Shown one piece after another: positions 51,241 to 59,110 of a stretch of 64,000 nt of DNA. Under the pieces are notes generated by a model. The model was not told the origin of the DNA and ran no database searches. It saw only the letters and a list, made by a program, of their open reading frames with translations. Position 1 is the first letter of the stretch, and each line of letters begins with the position of its first letter. The DNA is taken from assembly GCA_903864275.1 (NCBI GenBank), contig CAIPFE010000005.1, forward strand, positions 1 to 64,000. The letters run 5' to 3'. Source of the stretch: an uncultured Mucilaginibacter sp. GTDB lineage: Bacteria > Bacteroidota > Bacteroidia > Sphingobacteriales > Sphingobacteriaceae. The translations under genes and the position numbers were made by a program.

Positions 51241-51873
51241 TTATTGAGGTCTTTTATTATTGATCTTCCCGGCTTCTTCCAGCTCCGCATCCATCTGGTC
51301 GTCAAATTTAAATCGGTATAATACCCAATCGTTTTTGGGCTTATAAAACATAAAAGTGAAGCGGATAGGCTGGTTTTCGTGTTTTACCAGGTAGCTGTAA
51401 AAAACCAGGCTTGTGGAGGCTGTTTTCTGCACGATCAGTTCATGGCCAATATATTTCCCGATAGTTTGCCGCAAAGCGTCCAGCTTGCTTTTCAGCGTGG
51501 CAATCTGTGTGGTGTCGGTAAATAATTTATTGGTGCCGAAAAGGTAATCTATAGCGGGGCTGGTGCCGCCATCTTTATATTTTTTAAAAAAGGTGTCTAA
51601 CAAAGCTACAGTACTTTTAAATCCGGGTGCTGCTACTTTAGCGGGTTTCGCATCCGTGGCCGGTTCATCTGATTTTGTATCCGCGGCCGGTTTAGCCGTT
51701 TTTGTATCTGTGGTTGATTTAGCTGTTTTTGTGGATTTGCCCGCTTTAGTTGTTTTTGCGTCTGTAGCAGGTTTATCAGTACTTTGTGAACTTGCGTAAA
51801 GCGAGCAGCAGCATATCATGCCAATGATCAAAAGCGACCTGGTGAAAAAGTTATTGGTACTTAAATATTTCAT
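51241..51873 (-). CDS. Hypothetical secreted protein with TDAK-type repeats
   Basis: The 210-residue product has a signal peptide (about 30 residues, ending ASSQ), a low-complexity region at about residues 31-83 of Thr, Asp, Ala and Lys (words such as ATDAK, STKTAK, TDTKTAK, ATDAKPAK), and a folded part from residue 85 (FKSTVALLDTFFKKYKDGG, KSKLDALRQTIGKYIGHEL, FYSYLVKHENQPIRFTFMFY). I do not recognise the folded part. The linker may reach across the periplasm or cell wall. Repeat DNA lies on its 5' side (51897-51997). Confidence 0.75.
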   Translation of the reverse strand: MKYLSTNNFFTRSLLIIGMICCCSLYASSQSTDKPATDAKTTKAGKSTKTAKSTTDTKTAKPAADTKSDEPATDAKPAKVAAPGFKSTVALLDTFFKKYKDGGTSPAIDYLFGTNKLFTDTTQIATLKSKLDALRQTIGKYIGHELIVQKTASTSLVFYSYLVKHENQPIRFTFMFYKPKNDWVLYRFKFDDQMDAELEEAGKINNKRPQ

Positions 51874-51896
51874 GAGCTTTGTTTTGATTAGTTTAA

Positions 51897-51997
51897 AGTT
51901 GATTAAGTTGGATTGAGTTGATTAAGTTACGCATTTAATTTTTTAAACCCACTGAGGAACAACCACTCACTTAATCAACCACTCACCTAATCAACTA
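51897..51997. repeat. Tandem-word inverted repeat (AGTTGATTAAGT / ACTTAATCAAC)
   Basis: Left arm 51897-51929 has AGTTGATTAAGTTGG and ATTGAGTTGATTAAGTTA; right arm 51960-51997 has CAACCACTCACTTAATCAAC, CACTCACCTAATCAAC. The right arm runs into the pdhB stop codon (51995-51997). It lies between two genes on the same strand, so it would be the terminator of pdhB and part of the leader of the next gene. Confidence 0.75.
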
Positions 51998-52978
51998 TTT
52001 AACCACATACATCACTTCCTTAACCGCTTTAATCACTCTTTCAGGGTTCGGGAGGTATTCCTGTATCAGGGTTGGTGCGTATGGCAGGGGAACATCTCCG
52101 CCCATGATGCGTAATACCGGGGCGTCTAAATAATCGAACGCGTCTTTTTGCACTTTAAAGGCAACCTCGGTAGCTATGGAGCCTAATGGCCAGCTTTCTT
52201 CAACAATCACCAAACGGTTTGTTTTTTTAACGGATGCGATAACCGTATCATAATCAATCGGGCGAACAGTACGCAGGTCGATCACTTCGGCGTGGATGCC
52301 TTCTTTTTCAAGTTCGGAGGCAGCGGCGTTAACCACTTTCATTATCTTTCCAAAGCCTACCAGGGTAACATCAGCGCCTGATTTTGTGATATGGGCCTTG
52401 CCAAGGGGTATATAGTAAGTTTCTTCCGGCACTTCGCCTTTATCGCCATACATTAGCTCCGACTCCATAAAAATAACCGGGTCGGGATCAATAATAGATG
52501 ATTTTAACAAGCCTTTTGCATCAGCCGGGTTTGAAGGTACAACCACTTTTAAACCGGGGCAATTGGCATACCAGCTTTCAAAACACTGGCTGTGCTGCGA
52601 GCTGAGCATTCCGGCATTGCCGGTCGGACCGCGGAACACGATGGGAACCGAGAACTGCCCGCCGCTCATCGACATAATTTTGGCCGCGCCGTTAATGATC
52701 TGGTCGATGGCCACTAACGAAAAGTTAAAGGTCATAAACTCGATGATGGGGCGTAAACCATTCATAGCCGAGCCGATACCTATACCGGCGAAACCAGCTT
52801 CAGAGATGGGGGTATCAATTACGCGCCTGGCGCCAAATTCGTCCAGCATGCCCTGGCTAACCTTGTAAGCGCCGTTGTATTGGGCAACTTCTTCGCCCAT
52901 CAGGTATATTTTATCATCCTTGCGCATTTCTTCAACCATGGCTTCCCGAAGCGCTTCTCTGAATTGTATTTCTCTCAT
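51995..52978 (-). CDS. pdhB: Pyruvate dehydrogenase E1 component, beta subunit
   Basis: The 327-residue product is the beta half of the E1 enzyme that decarboxylates pyruvate with thiamine diphosphate. Family parts present: REIQFREALREAMVEEM at the start, GEEVAQYNGAYKVSQGML with the thiamine-contacting Glu, DTPISEAGFAGIGIGSAM, VVFRGPTGNAGMLSSQHSQ-like loop (VFRGPTGNAGMLSSQHS) and DLRTVRPIDYDTVIASVKKT. The alpha subunit is not in the window. ATG 52978 was chosen because upstream codons are not family-typical. A good promoter with both boxes is present. Confidence 0.94.
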   Translation of the reverse strand: MREIQFREALREAMVEEMRKDDKIYLMGEEVAQYNGAYKVSQGMLDEFGARRVIDTPISEAGFAGIGIGSAMNGLRPIIEFMTFNFSLVAIDQIINGAAKIMSMSGGQFSVPIVFRGPTGNAGMLSSQHSQCFESWYANCPGLKVVVPSNPADAKGLLKSSIIDPDPVIFMESELMYGDKGEVPEETYYIPLGKAHITKSGADVTLVGFGKIMKVVNAAASELEKEGIHAEVIDLRTVRPIDYDTVIASVKKTNRLVIVEESWPLGSIATEVAFKVQKDAFDYLDAPVLRIMGGDVPLPYAPTLIQEYLPNPERVIKAVKEVMYVVK

Positions 52979-53008
52979 CGTATTGTTAAATGATATTTTT
53001 TGCGAACG

Positions 53009-53038
53009 CAAATATAATCAATGAAGTGTGATTTGCAA
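53009..53038 (-). promoter_or_regulatory. pdhB promoter
   Basis: On the minus strand TATATTTG (53016-53009) matches TAnnTTTG and a TTG (53038-53036) lies 19 bases further upstream, the standard -33 spacing. The start codon is 30 bases downstream of the box. It is the best two-box promoter in the window. Confidence 0.65.
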
Positions 53039-53151
53039 TTTGCGGCGTTAATAGCGCAAGGTTTTTACATTTTTTGGCAAAACGTGCCTATTGTTATCAA
53101 TGTTTGGTAAAATTATGTTGCATGCCAGCAAATTATACTTAATTTAGTTTA

Positions 53152-54600
53152 ATGAAGCTTAAGCCTGTAATTTTACTTCTTTTGTTCAACGTTTTTGTCG
53201 CTAAAGCTCAAAAATCGATCATCATTAATATTGAAGATTTGAAAAGGCCCGCAGAAAAACTCCGGGTTGATTCATACCAAACAATACTTGAAGATTTGAT
53301 TCAAAGCTATAATGATAAAAATAGTTATGAAGACGAATACAAGCATGTCAAACCCCAGTTTAACATCGTAGCTAAAAGTGCTATAGATGATAAATTAGTG
53401 AATTTAGGATATCATCCTTTCTTTGAGGGGATGTATCATGCATACGCAGAGCACCGGCCCTTTACCTTATCGCCAGATATGATTTGGTTATTAATATGCC
53501 AAGGCTTTTCCCAGCATGTAAATAATAATTCAGAAAGCCTGCGGCACCTATTTGTCGATTTTAATGGCAAAGTTTCCTTGATTGTACGTACTAATAAAAT
53601 TTCGCTTGATAACCCTAACAGTCCCTGGCAGGACGTATTTTCGCAATTTAGCGATCAAATAAGTAATAATACCGGCAAACAACTCGCTGAAACATTAACT
53701 GCTGATTTTACCACAACAACTCCGATTACAAAAATTGCTTCCCAAATAACTTTAATGGATGCGATGAAGTCATACTTTGAATTTATAGTGATAAGAATTG
53801 GATGTGGTATACCAAAAATAACCCTTGAAGGAACCGAAGATGACTGGCAGAAGGTTTTAGCCAAAACCGAGGCATTACGAAAATATGACTTGGACTGGTG
53901 GGTTGATGAAATGGAACCGGTTTTAAAAAAAATCATAGCGGCTTCACGGGGAGAGGAAGACAAATCCTTTTGGCGTAGTATGTTTAAATATCATTCAGGT
54001 GTTGCATGTGGCCCTCCGGCTATGGCCAATGGTTGGATCGTTAAGTTTTTTCCCTATGACAAACGCGGAAGTAGAAATAACCTTGATTCTGTATCTCTGA
54101 AGAATGGGCTACCTGATGAGCTTGTTAAAGTTGATTTAAAATTTGAGGATGGAGATGGCAAAGGTAATTTTATTACAACCCCCCTGGAGCTATGGGCGGG
54201 TTTTGTTGGCTTGAAACAAGATGACAAAACTTTTGACTTAAAACCTGTGATCGGCTGGATGATACGAAAGAAAAGTACAGATAATAAGGATTTATTGATG
54301 GCCAAGCTAAAAGATGAAAATATCATCACGAATAATCCATACGGAGGAATTGTGATAAGTGCAAAAACAGTACCTGACGAAATAATGGAAATTGGCCCAA
54401 TACACACCTTGATGATATTTTTTGCCGATGACATTCGAATACCCGATGAAATGGGTAAGGTTAAAATAGAAAAGTTTGAAATGCGCGGCAAAATAGATGA
54501 AGCAGGGATAGCCAGGATCTGTAAGTTATTCCCCAATACTGCCCTTATTATTAATGATAAACAATACACAGGCGGAAAACCTTTTGAGGGGATTAGATAA
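53152..54600 (+). CDS. DUF4419 domain protein, secreted
   Basis: The 482-residue product has a signal peptide (ending VAKAQ) and a DUF4419 domain over most of its length: FFEGMYHAYAEHRPFTLSPD, MIWLLICQGFSQHVNNNSE, LRKYDLDWWVDEMEPVLKKI, and GPPAMANGWIVKFFPYDKRG. Function unknown; the domain is also found in fungi and other bacteria. The gene is more AT-rich than its neighbours and its codon choice is less like theirs, which may point to transfer. It stands alone between pdhB and serS. Confidence 0.85.
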   Translation: MKLKPVILLLLFNVFVAKAQKSIIINIEDLKRPAEKLRVDSYQTILEDLIQSYNDKNSYEDEYKHVKPQFNIVAKSAIDDKLVNLGYHPFFEGMYHAYAEHRPFTLSPDMIWLLICQGFSQHVNNNSESLRHLFVDFNGKVSLIVRTNKISLDNPNSPWQDVFSQFSDQISNNTGKQLAETLTADFTTTTPITKIASQITLMDAMKSYFEFIVIRIGCGIPKITLEGTEDDWQKVLAKTEALRKYDLDWWVDEMEPVLKKIIAASRGEEDKSFWRSMFKYHSGVACGPPAMANGWIVKFFPYDKRGSRNNLDSVSLKNGLPDELVKVDLKFEDGDGKGNFITTPLELWAGFVGLKQDDKTFDLKPVIGWMIRKKSTDNKDLLMAKLKDENIITNNPYGGIVISAKTVPDEIMEIGPIHTLMIFFADDIRIPDEMGKVKIEKFEMRGKIDEAGIARICKLFPNTALIINDKQYTGGKPFEGIR

Positions 54601-54709
54601 ATATCGGTTTCCCTTAAATGGCGAAATCATCATAAGGGCCGTAAAAAAATTTGTATTATAAAATATCCTGCCTAAAGGAGACGGCACTAAAAAACTCTCC
54701 TATTCCCCC

Positions 54710-54736
54710 GAACTATGAACCATGAACTATGAACTA
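54710..54736. repeat. Tandem words GAACTATGAAC upstream of serS
   Basis: GAACTATGAACCATGAAC is followed by TATGAACTA, a run of three to four GAACTAT/CAT words. Only one arm is visible; it ends four bases before the serS -7 box. Confidence 0.6.
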
Positions 54737-54740
54737 ATTA

Positions 54741-54748
54741 TATCTTTG
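54741..54748 (+). promoter_or_regulatory. serS promoter -7 box
   Basis: TATCTTTG matches TAnnTTTG and lies 16 bases before the serS ATG. Confidence 0.55.
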
Positions 54749-54764
54749 CCAAAAAATAACACCG

Positions 54765-56036
54765 ATGCTGCAAGTTAATTATATCCGCGATAACAGGGAA
54801 CAGGTTTTAGATCGTTTGGCTGTGAAGAATTTTAAACAGCCCCTGCTGGTTGATGAAATTATTCAACTGGATGATAAACGCCGTCAAACACAAACCAACC
54901 TTGACAATAGCTCGGCCGAAGCAAATGCTGCTGCGAAACAGGTGGGGGAATTGATGCGCGCCGGAAACAAGGCTGAGGCTGAAGTACTTAAATCAAAAAC
55001 CGGCACCTGGAAGGAAGATATAAAACGGATTGGCGAGCAATTGGCTGCAATTGAAGATGAGCTTTATCAAAAGCTCGTGCTGCTGCCAAACCTGCCGCAT
55101 AGTTCCGTGCCCAAAGGCACTACGCCCGAAGAAAATGAAGTGGTGCTTGAAAACGGCGCTAAACCGGAGTTGCCCCAAAATGCACTGCCGCATTGGGAAC
55201 TGGCTGCCAAATATAACCTGATAGATTTTGAGCTTGGGGTTAAAATAACCGGCGCAGGTTTCCCGGTGTACAAAAATAAAGGGGCTAAACTGCAGCGCGC
55301 TTTGATCAGCTTTTTTTTGGATGAAGCCGAAAAAGCAGGGTATAGTGAAGTAATGCTGCCGCTGATGGTTAACGAGGCATCCGCGTTCGGCACAGGCCAG
55401 CTGCCGGATAAAGAGGGGCAGATGTATTTTGTGGGAAACGATAACTTATACCTGATCCCAACAGCAGAAGTACCTATTACCAATATGTACCGGGATGTGA
55501 TTTTAAAAGCGGATGAACTGCCGGTAAAAAACTGTGGTTATACGCCATGTTTCCGCAGGGAGGCCGGCTCTTACGGCGCCCATGTGCGCGGGCTAAACCG
55601 TTTGCACCAGTTTGATAAGGTGGAGATAGTGCAGGTGACGCATCCCGATCAATCATACCAGGTTCATGAACAAATGTGCCTGCACGTACAGGGACTATTG
55701 GAAAAATTGGGACTGCCCTACCGCGTTTTACGTTTATGCGGGGGCGATATGAGCTTTGCATCCGCATTAACCCACGATATGGAAACCTGGAGCGCGGCCC
55801 AGCAACGCTGGCTGGAGGTATCGTCGGTATCGAACTTTGAGACTTTTCAGAGCAACCGGTTAAAACTTCGTTTCCGTAATGCCGAAGGTAAAACGCAATT
55901 GGCCCATACGCTTAACGGCAGCGCGCTTGCTTTGCCCCGGATAGTAGCAACATTGCTGGAAAATAACCAAACCGAAACTGGTATTAAGATACCAGAAGTG
56001 CTTGTACCTTATACTAAATTTGAGTGGATAACCTGA
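54765..56036 (+). CDS. serS: Serine-tRNA ligase
   Basis: The 423-residue product charges tRNA-Ser and tRNA-Sec. It has the N-terminal coiled-coil arm (residues about 25-105), motif 2 (CGYTPCFRREAGSYGAHVRG, LNRLHQFDKVEIV), and motif 3 (LAHTLNGSALALPRIVATLLEN). The active-site segment WSAAQQRWLEVSSVSNFETFQ, split here as WSAAQQRWLEVSSVS and NFETFQ, is complete. Length and order fit. The next gene is convergent. Confidence 0.97.
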   Translation: MLQVNYIRDNREQVLDRLAVKNFKQPLLVDEIIQLDDKRRQTQTNLDNSSAEANAAAKQVGELMRAGNKAEAEVLKSKTGTWKEDIKRIGEQLAAIEDELYQKLVLLPNLPHSSVPKGTTPEENEVVLENGAKPELPQNALPHWELAAKYNLIDFELGVKITGAGFPVYKNKGAKLQRALISFFLDEAEKAGYSEVMLPLMVNEASAFGTGQLPDKEGQMYFVGNDNLYLIPTAEVPITNMYRDVILKADELPVKNCGYTPCFRREAGSYGAHVRGLNRLHQFDKVEIVQVTHPDQSYQVHEQMCLHVQGLLEKLGLPYRVLRLCGGDMSFASALTHDMETWSAAQQRWLEVSSVSNFETFQSNRLKLRFRNAEGKTQLAHTLNGSALALPRIVATLLENNQTETGIKIPEVLVPYTKFEWIT

Positions 56037-56057
56037 TAAAAGGTAACGGGATTCGGG

Positions 56058-56468
56058 TTATTGAAAGGAAGCGTTTACCAGCAGATCGGTAACGGCAGAG
56101 TCGAAGATTGATTTAACGTGGTTAATGGCGGCTTTTGTGTGGTTGTGCAATTCATCTTTGTAGATGACGTGGTTAACGCCCAGCACCTGGAGGAAGGTGT
56201 CAATTTTTCTGTTGGGGCTGCTCTTAAAGCAGCATATCTTAATTTTATTGTAGTAAGGATTTGTGCGGATGCGGCGCAATATTTTTTCCATATCGTCACT
56301 CAGGTAATCATAATCAAATACGATCATATTTGGGGCCATCTCATAAATAGCTGGAAAAACACGATCGGCGGAAGTGATGTGTTTGATCTGTTTATGGCTG
56401 TTTAACAGCTGTACCGAAAATATATTGGGGGCAACCAATAACACTCTTTCGAATTTATGGTATATCAT
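56058..56468 (-). CDS. Degenerate receiver-like protein (1)
   Basis: The 136-residue product has the layout of a CheY-like receiver: FERVLLVAPNIFSVQLL, PNMIVFDYDYLSDDMEKILR, NPYYNKIKICCFKSSPNRK, VLGVNHVIYKD. The aspartate of VFDYD takes the phosphate-acceptor place, but the acidic pair at the start of strand 1 is replaced by VAPN and the conserved lysine and threonine are not evident. It is therefore likely a pseudo-receiver that is not phosphorylated in the usual way. A paralogue follows upstream at 56731-57144. Confidence 0.75.
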   Translation of the reverse strand: MIYHKFERVLLVAPNIFSVQLLNSHKQIKHITSADRVFPAIYEMAPNMIVFDYDYLSDDMEKILRRIRTNPYYNKIKICCFKSSPNRKIDTFLQVLGVNHVIYKDELHNHTKAAINHVKSIFDSAVTDLLVNASFQ

Positions 56469-56730
56469 GATCGATCAATTAGGGAGGGTTAGCACAATAT
56501 TTATTTTCTCAAATTGCTGTACATAAGTAGGTTTAATGATAAATTATAAAAACATCCGAAATCCCTTTTACGAAAAGGATAATAAAAGGTTACAATTTTT
56601 TTTTTGATTTGTTAGCCTATTTTGTGGCTGATTTTTTGATGCAGAAAGGAGCGCCAGGGCAGCACAAAAGCACCGGGAAATAAAATAAAAATTAAGGAAT
56701 TACAAATGCTTGGGAAATATCATTGCGACA

Positions 56731-57144
56731 TTAATTAGAAACTGCTCCAATCCATTTCAAAATTGACGAATCAAGCACGGCATTAAAATTATTGACCAGT
56801 TTTTTGCTCTTCGAAGCATTCACCAGGTCTTCCTGGTAGATGAGGTAATCAACGCCAAGCGCTTTTAGCAAGCCATCTGTTTTTTCGTGCGGCCCGCTTT
56901 TATAGCAGCAAATTTTCAGCTTATCGTAAAAGGTATTGTTGTTGATGCGGCGGAGGATTTTTTCAAGGTCTTTCCCTACGAATTCGTAATCGAATACGAC
57001 CATTTCGGGGTTTAGTTCGTTGAGCGAAGGGAAAACACTGCCAACTGACGAAATGCGCATTACATTTTTATGGTTAGTTAATAACGCATCCGGAAAAACT
57101 TCGGGTGCCACCAAAAGTACTTTATTATAGCGTGTACGGATCAT
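56731..57144 (-). CDS. Degenerate receiver-like protein (2)
   Basis: The 137-residue product matches the first copy over the full length: YNKVLLVAPEVFPDALL, PEMVVFDYEFVGKDLEKILR, NTFYDKLKICCYKSGPHEK, ALGVDYLIYQEDL. It has the same loss of the acidic pair (VAPE) and keeps VFDYE. ATG 57144 was taken as start, since it gives the same N-terminus as the paralogue. The genes are both on the minus strand, 262 bases apart, so they may be separately transcribed. Confidence 0.75.
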   Translation of the reverse strand: MIRTRYNKVLLVAPEVFPDALLTNHKNVMRISSVGSVFPSLNELNPEMVVFDYEFVGKDLEKILRRINNNTFYDKLKICCYKSGPHEKTDGLLKALGVDYLIYQEDLVNASKSKKLVNNFNAVLDSSILKWIGAVSN

Positions 57145-57509
57145 GCCATGGTTTATCAGGGATATAAATATATAATGTATTATCCACATTGTCAAGCACT
57201 TATTGATCAATGCGCAACAAAATATAAATTTAATATTGTGTTAACGGGGATGACTGAAAATCCGGTAAAATCTTTAATCTGTGAAATAAAATTTCTTCAA
57301 AATAAGTATTTATTTCTCTAAACATTATACTTGAGCTACTATAACATTTACAAGGGGGCTGTAAGGCTACAAAAAATCCTTGAAGCAAGATTTTCAGGTT
57401 GTTGAGATTTAAAATTCTTCTTAAAACGGGCGATTTATTTACAAAAATTGCAATGCCCCAACGGCCACGCTTGAAAATATCCGGAAATAATCAGGTTATG
57501 GTTGGAAGT
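57145..57509. other. Intergenic stretch without a recognisable feature
   Basis: About 365 AT-rich bases between the second pseudo-receiver gene and the SIMPL gene. No ORF with a family resemblance, no strong hairpin, no tandem words were seen. Confidence 0.5.
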
Positions 57510-58196
57510 TTAGTTAACAATTTCAAAAACAGCGTTTATCTGGAAACTTAATTTTATTTTTTTAAAATCAATATCCGAATCGGCTACCTGCGCCTTTGCA
57601 CTAAATAACACGGCCCTGTTAGCAATAAAGCCCTGGTTATTGCCATTGTCAACTTCGGTAATATCAATAACGCCGCCCAGTTTTTCGCCGATACTATTTA
57701 ATAAATAGGTGGCTTTATCTTTTGCAGCCAATAGCGCCTGTATTTTCAGATCATGTTTTAATTCGGTGATCTTTGAGTAATCGTAGCTGTCGATATTGGT
57801 TGATTGTATGCCTTTCGGATCAACCCCGCTCAACACCCGGTTAAATTTATCCAGGTCGTGAAACCGGATGCCATATTGCTTGGCCGCCAAAAAATCGGGA
57901 TCTTTTTTCTTCTGGTAATAATTATTGTATGCCGAAAGGTTATTGATAGTGAAATCGTCTTTCGGGATACCCGCGTCCTTCACGGCATTTTCCAGTTGGT
58001 TTTCCAGCGCGTCAATGGTTATTTTGTTTTTGCCGTTCATATACTCCTGTAAAGAAATGGACACATTAATGATATCGGGGGTAACTTCCTGTTCAGCGGT
58101 ACCGCTCACTTCAATTTTCCGGCGAAGGTCCACGCTTTGGGCAAATGTATTGCAGGTAAAAGCAAGCAATGTTGCCAGTAAAAATAATTTTTTCAT
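57510..58196 (-). CDS. SIMPL domain (DUF541) periplasmic protein
   Basis: The 228-residue product has a signal peptide (ending TFAQ) and a SIMPL domain: IEVSGTAEQEVTPDIINVSI, DALENQLENAVKDAGIPKDD, HDLKIQALLAAKDKATYLLN. Members are exported proteins implicated in stress defence or signalling of unknown detail. Length fits. It stands alone. Confidence 0.9.
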   Translation of the reverse strand: MKKLFLLATLLAFTCNTFAQSVDLRRKIEVSGTAEQEVTPDIINVSISLQEYMNGKNKITIDALENQLENAVKDAGIPKDDFTINNLSAYNNYYQKKKDPDFLAAKQYGIRFHDLDKFNRVLSGVDPKGIQSTNIDSYDYSKITELKHDLKIQALLAAKDKATYLLNSIGEKLGGVIDITEVDNGNNQGFIANRAVLFSAKAQVADSDIDFKKIKLSFQINAVFEIVN

Positions 58197-58364
58197 TGTA
58201 TAATGTTAAAAAAGGGTAGAAATACTGACGAAGATAAAGTTTAATTTGTATAGTTAAGAAGTCCGGCAATGCCGGGGTTTTAATTTTAATCAGGTTTTTA
58301 TCGCTGCAGACAATAAATAGTGTAATAGTCATCAATTAGTACTAAGTTTAAGAAAAAAAATATT

Positions 58365-58526
58365 ATGTGGTGGTTAAGCGGGAGGAGAACTAATAAAAGA
58401 TTGCTTACCGCTACGCAAAACGCCAAAGAATTGCATGTCTCAATAGACCTGTTAATGGCAAAAAATCAGATGCGAAGGGATAAACTGGCTTTTGACCTCG
58501 AGGCAATAAGGGCCATGCTGTATTAA
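58365..58526 (+). CDS. Small hypothetical protein (53 aa)
   Basis: The frame runs MWWLSGRRTNKRLLTATQNA, KELHVSIDLLMAKNQMRRDK, LAFDLEAIRAMLY and stop. The C-terminal 40 residues form an amphipathic helix with charged residues on one side. It starts after an AAAAAAAATATTATG context typical for starts in this genome. No family known; a real small protein is plausible but unproven. Confidence 0.45.
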   Translation: MWWLSGRRTNKRLLTATQNAKELHVSIDLLMAKNQMRRDKLAFDLEAIRAMLY

Positions 58527-58550
58527 CGGTAACATTTTGTATGGCCGATT

Positions 58551-58922
58551 TTAGCAGAACATCATCAACTCCTTGCTGACAGAAAATTTTCCTGGTTTTG
58601 CGACTGAAAACTGTGAGTTAAAAATTCGGGCAACGAAAGATTTTAGCCGGCTTAAAAGCCCCGGCCGCCGTGATTCCTGCATAACGGTATTCTCTGACAA
58701 TTCAAGCTGATTTGCCGGTTCGTTAAACCCATCGGTGCCGTCCATAAGCATGTCCTCCCTGATGATCATATTCCGTATCTCGGGGTACCTGTTTACAATG
58801 TCGTCAAGCTCTGTCAGTTCGCTGAATGTGGCCTCACCAGTTTTTTGCCTTCTCATTAAAATCTCAAAACGGTCCTGCAAGTAGGTGCGCCGTTTTATTT
58901 GTTTCCCGTTATTCATTACCAT
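58551..58922 (-). CDS. Hypothetical protein
   Basis: The 123-residue product (from ATG 58922; other starts at 58949 and 58916 are possible) is mostly helical and charged (KQIKRRTYLQDRFEILMRRQ, TFSELTELDDIVNRYPEIRN). It has no signal peptide or membrane part. The TYLQDRFEILMRRQKTG / LTELDDIVNRYPEIR pattern suggests a small helical domain like those found at the N-termini of anti-sigma-like proteins, but I do not recognise it. It is convergent with the 53-aa frame. Confidence 0.55.
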   Translation of the reverse strand: MVMNNGKQIKRRTYLQDRFEILMRRQKTGEATFSELTELDDIVNRYPEIRNMIIREDMLMDGTDGFNEPANQLELSENTVMQESRRPGLLSRLKSFVARIFNSQFSVAKPGKFSVSKELMMFC

Positions 58923-59065
58923 GTTATTATTACGATTATAGGCAATCAAACAATGTGCCGTTGTGTTAAATAATTGATTAACAGCAAATTGTAATAAAGT
59001 ATAATTTTTTAAACTGCAACGTTTTGATACAATTAACTGTTCGTTTCCGGTCGGCTATACCATTC

Positions 59066-59094
59066 TTGTCATTCACGCTTTTTCGCTATTTTTG
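59066..59094 (+). promoter_or_regulatory. M28 peptidase promoter
   Basis: TATTTTTG (59087-59094) matches TAnnTTTG; TTG at 59066-59068 lies 18 bases upstream, a good -33 position. The ATG is 16 bases downstream. Confidence 0.6.
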
Positions 59095-59110
59095 GGCAAA
59101 TCACATAATT

